Made by a program: the position numbers and the translations under genes. 9,177 nucleotides of DNA, taken from the NCBI GenBank assembly GCA_021107345.1, contig JAIOSX010000320.1, forward strand, positions 1-9,177, in the 5' to 3' direction. The stretch is from Candidatus Aegiribacteria sp. (GTDB taxonomy: Bacteria; Fermentibacterota; Fermentibacteria; Fermentibacterales; Fermentibacteraceae). This document shows, piece by piece, positions 1 through 7,026 of this stretch (positions are counted from its first letter, which is position 1; every line of letters starts with the position of its first letter). The notes under the pieces were generated by a model. It had not been told where the DNA came from. It did no database searches and saw only the letters and a list, made by a program, of their open reading frames with translations.

Positions 1-324
1 GTGTGGGAAATTCCATGTAAGGGCGAAGAAGAGATCGTGGTTCAGGTGGTATATACTGTTCTCGGGTGGACACATATCACCGGGTTTGAACCATTGAATT
101 TTTCGCTGTGCCAGCCGCTTCTCTGGAACGGTCCGATAGGCAAGTGGCGTATAGTTTTTGAGCGTCCATGGACGGATGCTCCCGACATGTGGTTTATTGA
201 ATTCGATGGAAATGAATTACTTGCGGAAGATTCGCACTGTTACGAGATGGAATTCAGGGATTTCAGTATTGAGGCCATACCCTTCCTTCTGGTCGAACCT
301 GATCCGGTGGTCATATCGGAATGA
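1..324 (+). CDS. C-terminal part of an unidentified protein, possibly DUF4424-like (5' end outside window)
   Basis: The frame is open from the first base of the window and ends at a TGA at 322-324, leaving 107 residues. The GTG at base 1 is only the window edge and should not be read as the start. The fragment is rich in aromatic and beta-forming residues, with no membrane helix or catalytic motif. The stretch WNGPIGKWRIVFE (residues 42-54), followed by an acidic, aromatic segment and an EFRDFSIEAIPFLLVE-like end, recalls from memory the C-terminal part of DUF4424-type extracytoplasmic proteins, where a W-x-GPIG element is followed by a beta strand. That is a weak similarity and no function follows from it. 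The gene converges on the flippase-like gene, with 92 bases between the two stop codons and no clear terminator hairpin. Confidence 0.6.
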   Translation: MWEIPCKGEEEIVVQVVYTVLGWTHITGFEPLNFSLCQPLLWNGPIGKWRIVFERPWTDAPDMWFIEFDGNELLAEDSHCYEMEFRDFSIEAIPFLLVEPDPVVISE

Positions 325-416
325 TACATATGATTGTGATCCCGGTGCTGTACTCCAGATCAGTATTTTTGCAGCGTTGATGGTGTGCATTATTGCAGGA
401 TTCAGTCTTATGGTTA

Positions 417-1352
417 TCAACCGTTTTCCTTCCTGCCAGCTCCCCACCAGATTGCGGCGACAATAAACGCAAGGGCTTCACCGAGAGTTATCCATAACCT
501 GGCCGCAATCGAGATCAGAGATGCCTGTCCCGGTTCGGAAGAAATCATAATAATCCCTATGAGCCATACAAGGGAGATTTCACGGATGCCCAGACCCCCC
601 GGAGAGAAGACTGCCAGAAATCCGATACCTACGGCCGTAGGAAGAAGAAAGGCTCCGGGATAGAAGGGCAGATGCATTCCGAAACTTCTTGCCAGAAATA
701 CGAAGGCCACGCCCTGCAGAAGGAAAACAAGAATGTAAACAGGCAGAAGTTTTAGAATATTGGCAAAACCCGGATCTTCGATATTAATGTCCCTGCCGGT
801 GATGGATCCGACTATCTTAAGCAGCTTTCTGAAAGCTCCGGGATGAGCCGCAAAAAGAACAACAGTTACCGATGCTACTACAATTATCACACTCAGCGTG
901 GTTCCAAGACCAATCCGCTTCGCGGCCAGGGGTATTACCGGCAGCGACATAAGAAGGCATCCGGCTACTATGAAAAGGGTTTCAAGTATGAGAGCATGCC
1001 CGGTCTCCCTGGAAGACATGCCAATTTTCCTGGAAAGGCCAATTTTCCCAACAGCTCCCCAGACTTTACCGGGAATATACTTGCCCACCTGGGCAAGAAA
1101 ATGAACGTTGAACGCCTGACCGAATGTTATCTCCGCACCTGCTATGGAGCAGACCAGCATCCATGACCAGGCAGCTGCAAGAAGGTGCAGCACCATGATC
1201 AGGAATGAAACGGCAAACAGCAGAGGATCAAAGAGCAGTAGATTTGAAATCCCTCCAGCCCGGGTAGCACCGCTCAGAAAAGAATCGACAAGGTAATACA
1301 GTGCCGCGGCGGTGAGCAGGAATCCAATTATATGCAACAGGGTTTTCTTCAA
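417..1352 (-). CDS. Flippase-like / lysylphosphatidylglycerol synthase transmembrane-domain protein
   Basis: This is a predicted 311-residue multi-pass inner-membrane protein, with about seven or eight hydrophobic helices running through the whole chain. Two motifs mark the family (LPG_synthase_TM, the MprF/AglD membrane part): YIPGKVWG at residues 92-99 and SPGGLGIRE at 250-258, followed by the usual R-L-W-hydrophobic segment near 285. Stand-alone members lack the soluble aminoacyl-transferase domain of MprF, as here, and are thought to move or bind lipid-linked substrates. The substrate cannot be read from sequence. I chose the TTG at 1350-1352 as start because AAGGAG lies six bases upstream (1359-1364). 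A TTG eight codons further up (1374-1376) has no comparable ribosome site. It is the last gene of the carD-hflX block, 66 bases after the preceding gene, and a small stem-loop lies in that gap. Confidence 0.88.
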   Translation of the reverse strand: MKKTLLHIIGFLLTAAALYYLVDSFLSGATRAGGISNLLLFDPLLFAVSFLIMVLHLLAAAWSWMLVCSIAGAEITFGQAFNVHFLAQVGKYIPGKVWGAVGKIGLSRKIGMSSRETGHALILETLFIVAGCLLMSLPVIPLAAKRIGLGTTLSVIIVVASVTVVLFAAHPGAFRKLLKIVGSITGRDINIEDPGFANILKLLPVYILVFLLQGVAFVFLARSFGMHLPFYPGAFLLPTAVGIGFLAVFSPGGLGIREISLVWLIGIIMISSEPGQASLISIAARLWITLGEALAFIVAAIWWGAGRKENG

Positions 1353-1358
1353 CTGTAT

Positions 1359-1364
1359 CTCCTT
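1359..1364 (-). promoter_or_regulatory. Ribosome binding site fixing the TTG start of the flippase-like gene
   Basis: The minus strand reads AAGGAG, then six bases, then TTG at 1352-1350. This is the best-spaced ribosome site in the region and supports a TTG start over the longer frame that opens at 1376. Confidence 0.65.
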
Positions 1365-1365
1365 A

Positions 1366-1404
1366 CCGGATTTCAAATACAGGTTCCACGGAAATTGAAT
1401 CCGG
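1366..1404 (-). repeat. Inverted repeat in the gap just upstream of the flippase-like gene's ribosome site
   Basis: CCGGATT at 1366-1372 and AATCCGG at 1398-1404 are perfect seven-base complements separated by 25 bases. A further CAA/TTG pairing is possible past a bulged A. In the minus-strand transcript this could form a stem-loop whose 3' arm ends about two bases before the AAGGAG of the next gene. There is no U-run after it, so it is not a canonical terminator. A role in mRNA processing, stability or translation control is inference. Confidence 0.4.
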
Positions 1405-1418
1405 ATAATGTTCAGTTT

Positions 1419-1856
1419 TTAATCCAGAACGCTGAGTTTGGCTCCTGATTTCTTCGCAGGCGGTTTACCGTTCCGGGAGAATACTATGGATTCAAAATGC
1501 GGAAGGCTGGCAGTATCAAGAAGCATTTCAAGAATATCCCGGGAAGAATCATCAGCGGAAAAAAAAGCATCCGTTAGTCGCTCCTTGAGTATCCGCTCTC
1601 TCTCCTCTTCGGGTGACAAGGAATCCTGTTCCCATTGTTCAGGATCTTCAAGCATGGTCAACATTCGCCTTGCTGTTATATCCTTCTTCATGGTGAGGTT
1701 CCAGAAAGCTTTTGCTTCCCTCGAGGCTATAAGTTCAAGAATCTGGCTGGAAAGCGTACTCTTCGATATCAGATCCCCCGAGTAAAGGTCATGAAGGCCG
1801 TCAAGCCTGTCATTCAGGTTCATTTTGAGTTTCTCAGGGTCAATGTCTTCGTACAT
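1419..1856 (-). CDS. Hypothetical 145-residue soluble protein, downstream of hflX
   Basis: I do not recognise this protein. It is 145 residues, has no signal peptide or membrane segment, and looks mostly alpha-helical. It is charged throughout, with an acidic segment around residues 70-90 (ending PEEERERILKERL) and a basic, Pro/Lys-containing tail (KPPAKKSGAK near 131-140). No cysteine or histidine cluster or nucleotide-binding motif is visible. The ATG at 1854-1856 is 11 bases after the hflX stop, and the ribosome site is poor, so translation may depend on ribosomes finishing hflX. Reality as a gene is supported by tight packing within the block and a full-length open frame in the same direction. 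A partner or regulator of HflX is possible from position only. Confidence 0.75.
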   Translation of the reverse strand: MYEDIDPEKLKMNLNDRLDGLHDLYSGDLISKSTLSSQILELIASREAKAFWNLTMKKDITARRMLTMLEDPEQWEQDSLSPEEERERILKERLTDAFFSADDSSRDILEMLLDTASLPHFESIVFSRNGKPPAKKSGAKLSVLD

Positions 1857-1867
1857 ATCTTATTACT

Positions 1868-3169
1868 CTATCCGGCATATTCTGTTTCAGGAGGCTCGGC
1901 CAATCTTATAAAATTCTTTACCAGATCTGCTTCGCGCATTTTTCCCTCTACTGAATCATAACCTCTTAAGGCTCCGGCAAGAACCCTGACGGAAGCATCC
2001 TCGCCGTTCGTAACATTTCTTACAACGCAATTGTTGTAAAGCCAGTGCAGAATTACGCTGTCATGGTATTCCAGAATAAGTTCAAACCAGTCAAGTGATC
2101 TGTCTCTGTGGTCGATGATTTTATTCAGTAGAACATCCAGTCCAAACTCAGAAAAGGCTGATACCGCAACACCGATCCTGGGATATCTGAAATCATCAAC
2201 TGCATCACACTTTGTCCAGACAGTCAATTTCGGTATGGAGTCTTCAACACCTATCCGCCGGAGTGTTTTTCTTACAGCATTGATATGCCTGCCTCTTGAG
2301 GGGCTTGATCTGTCAACTGCCACCAGCAGAAGGTCTGCCTTCCTGACCACATCAAGTGTTGAATGAAAACTGGCGATAAGGGTTTCGGGGAGTCTTTCAA
2401 TGAAACCCACAGTATCCGATATCAGCACTTCGGAGTTATCCGGGAGTGTAATACGACGGGAAGTTGTATCAAGAGTTGCAAAGGGCTTGTCTGCAGTATA
2501 AAGGCTGGTATTACACAGAGTATTGAGAAGGGTGCTTTTACCGGCATTCGTATATCCTACAATAGTAATATTGAACATTCCCTTGCGTCCTTCGGAGACG
2601 ATCTTCCAGCGGGCTTCAACCTCTTCAATCTTTCTCTCAAGTAATGATATCCTGGATCTTGCCCGTCTGCGGTCGATCTCGAGCTGTGTTTCTCCCGGAC
2701 CCCGGGTTCCGATACCTGCACCCAGTCTTGAAAAATGGTGCCACATGCCCGAAAGCCGTGGCAGAGCATATCGAAGCTGAGCGAGTTCTATCTGAAGCTT
2801 GGCTTCTCTTGTTAGCGCCTGTCCGGCGAATATGGCCATTATAAGTTCCGTACGATCAATTACCTTGCAGTTTGTTACTTCTTCAAGTCTCGATACCTGA
2901 CCTGAAGATAGATTATGATCAAAGATTATTGTTCCTGTGTTTTCCCTGAGAGCGATTTCTCTCAGTTCGTCAGCCTTGCCTCTGCCTATGAACAGTCTGG
3001 GGTCCGGTGTTTTCCTCTTCTGTGATTGCTGCGCAGCAACGGTACCACCAGCAGACTGAATCAAAGCTATCATCTCCTGCGTGGATCCAGCTTCCTCCGA
3101 TTCGTTACCTATGTAGGCTCTTACCAGAAGAACCCGTTCCAACTCAGTCGATTCGCTTGTGCAATGCAT
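1868..3169 (-). CDS. hflX: GTPase HflX (ribosome-associated)
   Basis: HflX is a cytoplasmic GTPase that binds 50S/70S ribosomes and, in studied bacteria, rescues or splits stalled or hibernating ribosomes under stress. The 433 residues follow the family order. The N-terminal HflX domain has FDHNLSSGQ near 83-91 and the long conserved stretch around GTRGPGETQLEIDRRRAR (154-171). A coiled segment follows (172-190). The G domain has P-loop GYTNAGKS (205-212), switch I ATLDTT (231-236), DTVGF (252-256), TKCD (319-322) at the G4 position and VSAF (336-339) at G5, and a C-terminal domain follows. The G4 motif has Thr where Asn is usual (NKxD). The ATG at 3167-3169 is the first possible start, since an in-frame stop lies just upstream. 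Its ribosome site is weak. It lies 26 bases after carD and is followed closely by the unknown 145-residue gene. Confidence 0.96.
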   Translation of the reverse strand: MHCTSESTELERVLLVRAYIGNESEEAGSTQEMIALIQSAGGTVAAQQSQKRKTPDPRLFIGRGKADELREIALRENTGTIIFDHNLSSGQVSRLEEVTNCKVIDRTELIMAIFAGQALTREAKLQIELAQLRYALPRLSGMWHHFSRLGAGIGTRGPGETQLEIDRRRARSRISLLERKIEEVEARWKIVSEGRKGMFNITIVGYTNAGKSTLLNTLCNTSLYTADKPFATLDTTSRRITLPDNSEVLISDTVGFIERLPETLIASFHSTLDVVRKADLLLVAVDRSSPSRGRHINAVRKTLRRIGVEDSIPKLTVWTKCDAVDDFRYPRIGVAVSAFSEFGLDVLLNKIIDHRDRSLDWFELILEYHDSVILHWLYNNCVVRNVTNGEDASVRVLAGALRGYDSVEGKMREADLVKNFIRLAEPPETEYAG

Positions 3170-3195
3170 AATCCAGGCACATCATCTGTACCGTG

Positions 3196-3840
3196 CTATT
3201 TATCCCCGTTAGACTTTTTTCGGGATTTACCGGTTCCCGAGATTTTCTTTGATTTCGATTCTTCATTCACGGTCTTTTCATTCTTGGCGCTTCCAGCTTT
3301 CCTGACGGTTTCTGTGCTTTCCTGTGATTTCTTCTTCGCTTCAATGTTCTGCTGAATACCGTCCCTGGCATATCGCTTAATAAGATCCCTGGCTGAATCA
3401 CTGCGTATATTCTGGACCAGAGCCACCTCACCGGCGAATACATTGATTGCTTCATTGAGTACGCGCTTCTCGGATGGATTCATTTTGTTCAGTACGGATC
3501 GGGCAATTATATCTCTGATGGCTTTAGCCACTTCTCCGGGTTCCCCCGAATGGACTCTGTCCTTCAGTTTCTCTATTCTTCTACGCCAGTCCTTGGGCAG
3601 TTCGTCCGGTTCCCTGAAAAGCTCCTGAAGCGCATCATCCAGTTCATCGTTGGAAACAACCGGTCTCAGTTCTGCATCATCAAGACTTTCTGTAGGCACC
3701 ATCACCCTTTTCTTTCCAACGACTATCTCAATTACAACACATTCACAAATTTCACCGGAGATCATCTGATCGGATATCTCCGTAATGATTCCAGCACCAT
3801 GGATAGGATCAACAACTTTACCGTTGACTGTATATTTCAT
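3196..3840 (-). CDS. CarD/CdnL family transcriptional regulator with a Lys/Ser-rich tail
   Basis: CarD-family proteins bind the RNA polymerase beta subunit and stabilise the open promoter complex. The N-terminal polymerase-interacting domain is seen in residues 1-60: VVDPIHGAGIITEI (9-22) corresponds to the usual V-x-P-x-HG-x-G-x-I, and MVP (47-49) to the later strand. The helical DNA-binding domain covers about 64-160, with DWRRRIEKLKDRVHSGEPGEVA at 84-105. W85 sits where the family has the tryptophan that wedges into the upstream edge of the -10 element. The last 50 residues or so (165-214) are a low-complexity Lys/Ser/Glu tail beyond the usual domain of about 160 residues, perhaps contacting nucleic acid. 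The ATG at 3838-3840 has GGGGAGG three bases upstream. It is the first gene behind a near-consensus promoter and heads the block with hflX. Confidence 0.9.
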   Translation of the reverse strand: MKYTVNGKVVDPIHGAGIITEISDQMISGEICECVVIEIVVGKKRVMVPTESLDDAELRPVVSNDELDDALQELFREPDELPKDWRRRIEKLKDRVHSGEPGEVAKAIRDIIARSVLNKMNPSEKRVLNEAINVFAGEVALVQNIRSDSARDLIKRYARDGIQQNIEAKKKSQESTETVRKAGSAKNEKTVNEESKSKKISGTGKSRKKSNGDK

Positions 3841-3868
3841 AGTCCTCCCCTAGAAAACAATTTTCATA

Positions 3869-3898
3869 ATAATATCCGAGTATTTTTTAAAAAGTCAA
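3869..3898 (-). promoter_or_regulatory. Predicted sigma-70-type promoter for carD-hflX-unknown-flippase
   Basis: On the minus strand a -35 TTGACT (3893-3898) and a -10 TATTAT (3869-3874) are separated by 18 bases. Each box has five of six consensus bases, and the spacer holds a T4A6 tract. A second TATTAT at 3866-3871 overlaps the first but would give a poorer 21-base spacing. Transcription would start about 20 bases upstream of the GGGGAGG ribosome site of the CarD-like gene. The site lies in the 76-base gap behind the pseudokinase gene, where no terminator hairpin is visible, so read-through from the guaB block may add to it. Confidence 0.65.
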
Positions 3899-3911
3899 TG
3901 ATAGAAATACT
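3879..3911. repeat. AT-rich inverted repeat overlapping the carD promoter
   Basis: AGTATTT at 3879-3885 and AAATACT at 3905-3911 are perfect complements 19 bases apart. They flank the -35 box and include part of the promoter spacer. Such an arrangement could be an operator. Because the DNA here is strongly AT-rich, a chance match of seven bases is also plausible. It is too AT-rich and too widely spaced to be a convincing terminator for the gene upstream. Confidence 0.3.
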
Positions 3912-3916
3912 TTTTC

Positions 3917-5536
3917 CTAATTACCAAGAATAATCCAGATATCCGGGGGAACCGGTGCGGTTGCCCGGGAATACTCGCCTGTTGCGTTATCGAGAAACAG
4001 TTTCCTGAGCTCTTCCTCCGCGGCATCCAGCAGGGGCAGATTATTCCGGTAAAGAAAGAGTGTTGAATCAAGGCTGTCAGGTATCCCAAGCTCTGCGTTC
4101 AGTCTGTCTCCGTCACGAAAATCCACAACAGTTATCAGCCATTCCTCTCCTTCGAGGATGATACTCATATTATTCACAACCGATCTTACCCATGTCGCAG
4201 CCCCCGCACCACTATACACACCTTCAAGGCCATGATTCGCTATATCAACGTACAATGTGCCTGCGGGATTTGAAACGGGCATAACGATACCCGACATAAT
4301 ACTGTCGTCGGTGATGTCGCTGCCGAGAAGCATCGTAATATCAACGGGTTTAATCAGTATTGTAGAGTCATGCGAAGCAAGGTATTCTGCGATGGAACAG
4401 ATCCTTTCCTGGTTCTCCGGGGGAAGGTGTGGATCATCCCTCCGGGCCAGCAGTATTGAATTGCTGCGCAGGGTCGCTGTACATGTATAGACTATAGAAA
4501 ACTCCGATGCCGGACCCTGACGGAATTCGCTGGCTCTGCCCGGCTGAACTGTACCGTTACTTATCCATATAACAGGTTCGGCAAGTGCATCGACTTGAAG
4601 GGAATCGGTTTCATCTGAAGGTAAGTCCTGATCGGCAAGGAGCGAATCACTTTCCTGTATCCATGTACCGGAATCAGGTTCAATGCTCTGTGTTTCCCGC
4701 GAGCTATCGGGATTGATGATCAGGAGTAATGCGGTTATCACCGCAATGATGATCATAGTAATAACAATAACAGGTGTTATCCTTCTTCTGTTCACGGAGT
4801 GATCTCTGCCTGTCTCCTTCTCTTTGGTCCAGTATTCCGGTTCTATATGCTTAAGTTCATTCGCAAGAACTATCAGATTAGGAAATCTGTTGTCCGCCTC
4901 AAGGGAAACCATGTTTTCGAGCAGTTTAAGAACTCTGTTTGAAAGGTTGTTCCACACTTCAATCTGAATCTCGCGGTTGTCACTGCCGGCAATAAGTCTG
5001 AAAATCAGCAGGCCCAATGCATAAATATCGCTTCGTGGATCATCGGCGGTTCTTCCCACCGCCTCCGGAGGTGAGAAGGGCGTGTCCGGTATGCCTCTTG
5101 CGCCACCAAGAATAAAGTGCTTGCCAGTGTCAGTTCTGAGGACATTCTCGGGTCCGAGGTAGCCAACTCTGTGCCCTTCGTCGTGAATCCTTCTCAGGAT
5201 ATCAAGTAATTTCTTTCCCGTTTCCAGTGCATTCGCCTCGGAAAATCCTCCATCACGTACAATTGTTTCAACGTATAATTCCGCGTTATCCGGAATGGCA
5301 AATAGAAGTATCCTGGTTCCACTTTCATCTCCGGGATGGATCAGGGAATCGGGAAGCAGAATACCATCTATCTCCGGCCAGTCCCCGGGTGACAATCCAC
5401 CGGAAGACCCAATGCTGATTTCAGCAAGCATTGCTCTGCCATCAATTGAAACCCTTGCGAGGAGATAATTTTCCTCCTCTATAATAACTTTACCACCCGC
5501 CGCAACGGTTGAAAGCAGGTTAGAAAGCATGTCCAT
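3917..5536 (-). CDS. Membrane-anchored pseudokinase with an extracytoplasmic, weakly GerMN-like domain
   Basis: This 539-residue protein has a cytoplasmic protein-kinase-like fold (about 1-235), a basic stop-transfer flank and one membrane helix (about 253-275), an acidic Ser/Asp-rich linker (about 276-320) and an outer domain (about 320-539). The kinase part keeps structural marks of the fold: PEN at 129-131, PPE at 156-158 in the APE position, the SDIYALG helix at 169-175, and DNRFP near 215-219. The catalytic residues are missing. The position of the HRD aspartate is Tyr126, its neighbouring lysine is Gly128, DFG aligns with GGA (144-146), no VAIK-type lysine is evident, and the activation segment is very short. 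It is therefore expected not to phosphorylate and may bind partners or ligand. In the outer domain, residues 425-475 (GTLYVDIANH, a serine/alanine helix, then LITVVDFRDG) resemble a GerMN repeat weakly. The ATG at 5534-5536 lies within the end of guaB, a 17-base overlap; an alternative ATG is two codons on at 5528-5530. Confidence 0.82.
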   Translation of the reverse strand: MDMLSNLLSTVAAGGKVIIEEENYLLARVSIDGRAMLAEISIGSSGGLSPGDWPEIDGILLPDSLIHPGDESGTRILLFAIPDNAELYVETIVRDGGFSEANALETGKKLLDILRRIHDEGHRVGYLGPENVLRTDTGKHFILGGARGIPDTPFSPPEAVGRTADDPRSDIYALGLLIFRLIAGSDNREIQIEVWNNLSNRVLKLLENMVSLEADNRFPNLIVLANELKHIEPEYWTKEKETGRDHSVNRRRITPVIVITMIIIAVITALLLIINPDSSRETQSIEPDSGTWIQESDSLLADQDLPSDETDSLQVDALAEPVIWISNGTVQPGRASEFRQGPASEFSIVYTCTATLRSNSILLARRDDPHLPPENQERICSIAEYLASHDSTILIKPVDITMLLGSDITDDSIMSGIVMPVSNPAGTLYVDIANHGLEGVYSGAGAATWVRSVVNNMSIILEGEEWLITVVDFRDGDRLNAELGIPDSLDSTLFLYRNNLPLLDAAEEELRKLFLDNATGEYSRATAPVPPDIWIILGN

Positions 5537-7001
5537 CAGAAGAGTAGTTCGGGGCTTCTTTGGTTATTATTACATCGTGGGCGTGGCTTTCCTTAAGACC
5601 GGCTGATGTAATCCTTACGATTTTTACTATCCTGGGCAACTCTTCGACTGTACTGCTTCCCACATAGCCCATACCCTGTCTGAGCCCTCCAATAAGCTGA
5701 TTCAGATAATCAACAAGAGGTCCCTTGAAGGGAACCATCCCCTCTATACCTTCAGGTACATACTTCTTTTCGGTTCTGTCATTTTGGAAGTATCTGTCGG
5801 CACTGCCACGTTTCATAGCCCCGATGGATCCCATCCCGCGGTATATTTTATACTTTCTGCCCTTGAAAATAGTTGTTTCCCCGGGGCTTTCTGATATCCC
5901 GGCAAGAAGACTTCCTATCATTACGGAAGAAGCCCCCGCAGCAAGCGCTTTGACTATATCCCCTGAGTACTTTATACCACCGTCAGCAATAACAGGAACA
6001 TTGTATGCTGCAGCAGCCGATGCGCATTCGCAAACAGCGGTATACTGAGGACATCCGACCCCTGCAATAACCCTTGTAGTACAAATTGATCCGGGACCTA
6101 CGCCGACTTTTATCCCGCCTGCGCCTGCTTTTATCAGGTCAACCGTAGCATCAGCCGTAACAACGTTACCGGCCACGATTCCAACCTCCGGGAATTCTTT
6201 TCTAAGGATTGATACCGTTTCGATCACCTTTACCGAGTGGCCATGAGCTGTGTCGATGAACAGACAGTCAACTCCAGCTTCCACCAGGAGACCTGATCGG
6301 GTGATGGTATCGTTACCTGTGCCTACGGCCGTTCCGGCTCGCAGGCGGCCGGACGAATCTTTGCATGCGTTCGGATAGTTGATCGCATTGTGTATGTCCC
6401 TGACTGTTATCAGGCCGATAAGATGCCGTTCAGCGTTAACAAGGGGCAGCTTCTCCAGCCTGTGTTTCCTTAGCAGTACAAGCGCTTCTTCAAGGTCTGT
6501 ATCGGGGGGGGCGGTTATCAATCTCTCCCAGGGAGTCATCAGTTCCTTTACAGGAGTTGATGCATCTACCTCAAACTGGTAATCCCGGTTAGTCAGCATA
6601 CCTGCCAATTTGTTGCTGTCCATAATGGGAAAACCGGAAACACCCTCCTGCTGTGAAAGCTCAAGGGCATCGGCGATTACAGCATCGATATCAAGTGTGA
6701 CCGGATCTACGATTACGCCGCTTTCAGCTCGTTTTACTCGCCTTACATGCTTTGCCTGGCTGGTCGGTGAGAGATTCTTATGAATCACTCCCATTCCACC
6801 CTCCTGTGCCAGCGCTATTGCCATCTCAGCTTCAGTCACTGTATCCATCGCGGCACTCAGGATCGGAATGTTGAGAATTATGTTACTGGTAAGCCTTGTT
6901 TCAAGATTCGCCTCGGAAGGCAGTATTTCGGATCTTCCCGGAAGAAGCAGGATATCATCATATGTGAGAGCCAGTCTGGTGCGGGACAGTTCCATTTTCA
7001 T
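5520..7001 (-). CDS. guaB: Inosine-5'-monophosphate dehydrogenase
   Basis: The enzyme oxidises IMP to XMP with NAD+, the first committed step of GTP synthesis, in the cytoplasm as a tetramer or octamer. The 493 residues match a full-length bacterial enzyme. [11 protein letters not shown] (12-22) opens the TIM barrel. Two CBS domains are inserted at about 97-147 and 151-205. The catalytic loop GPGSICTTR (302-310) holds Cys307. [11 protein letters not shown] (338-348) and MIGSLLAG (361-368) bind phosphate. The mobile flap carries the Arg403-Tyr404 pair in ADRYFQ and VPEGIEG (415-421). [11 protein letters not shown] (445-455) is near the end. Either ATG at 6999-7001 or the one two codons later (6993-6995) could be used; GGAG at 7004-7007 is only two bases from the first but eight from the second. 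It follows the zinc-ribbon gene by 25 bases and overlaps the pseudokinase gene. Confidence 0.98.
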   Translation of the reverse strand: MKMELSRTRLALTYDDILLLPGRSEILPSEANLETRLTSNIILNIPILSAAMDTVTEAEMAIALAQEGGMGVIHKNLSPTSQAKHVRRVKRAESGVIVDPVTLDIDAVIADALELSQQEGVSGFPIMDSNKLAGMLTNRDYQFEVDASTPVKELMTPWERLITAPPDTDLEEALVLLRKHRLEKLPLVNAERHLIGLITVRDIHNAINYPNACKDSSGRLRAGTAVGTGNDTITRSGLLVEAGVDCLFIDTAHGHSVKVIETVSILRKEFPEVGIVAGNVVTADATVDLIKAGAGGIKVGVGPGSICTTRVIAGVGCPQYTAVCECASAAAAYNVPVIADGGIKYSGDIVKALAAGASSVMIGSLLAGISESPGETTIFKGRKYKIYRGMGSIGAMKRGSADRYFQNDRTEKKYVPEGIEGMVPFKGPLVDYLNQLIGGLRQGMGYVGSSTVEELPRIVKIVRITSAGLKESHAHDVIITKEAPNYSSDGHAF

Positions 7002-7026
7002 ATCTCCGTTCAGATATTATCGGCTT

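Noticed and set aside
325..416. Bidirectional terminator expected between convergent genes
   Set aside because: Only short self-complementary pieces (TGCA-ATAA-TGCA type, four bases) are present, with no GC stem followed by a T-run on either strand.
158..466. Open frame of 102 codons on the + strand crossing the convergent gap
   Set aside because: It overlaps the 1-324 gene in another frame and the end of the flippase-like gene, with no ribosome site or recognisable protein features.
843..1166. Open frame of 107 codons on the + strand
   Set aside because: It lies wholly antisense to the flippase-like gene, whose family motifs are clear; composition is unlike a real protein (Lys/Asn/Tyr-rich start, many Pro/Gly).
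2363..2780. Two overlapping + strand frames within hflX
   Set aside because: They are antisense to conserved HflX motifs (P-loop and GPGETQLE region) and show no domain or ribosome site.
5163..5186. His-Arg at residues 122-123 of the pseudokinase read as an HRD motif
   Set aside because: The conserved PEN at 129-131 fixes the register; HR would then be two residues too early, and the third residue is Val, so the catalytic aspartate is still missing.
5725..6048. Open frame of 107 codons on the + strand within guaB
   Set aside because: It is antisense to the catalytic and flap regions of IMP dehydrogenase.
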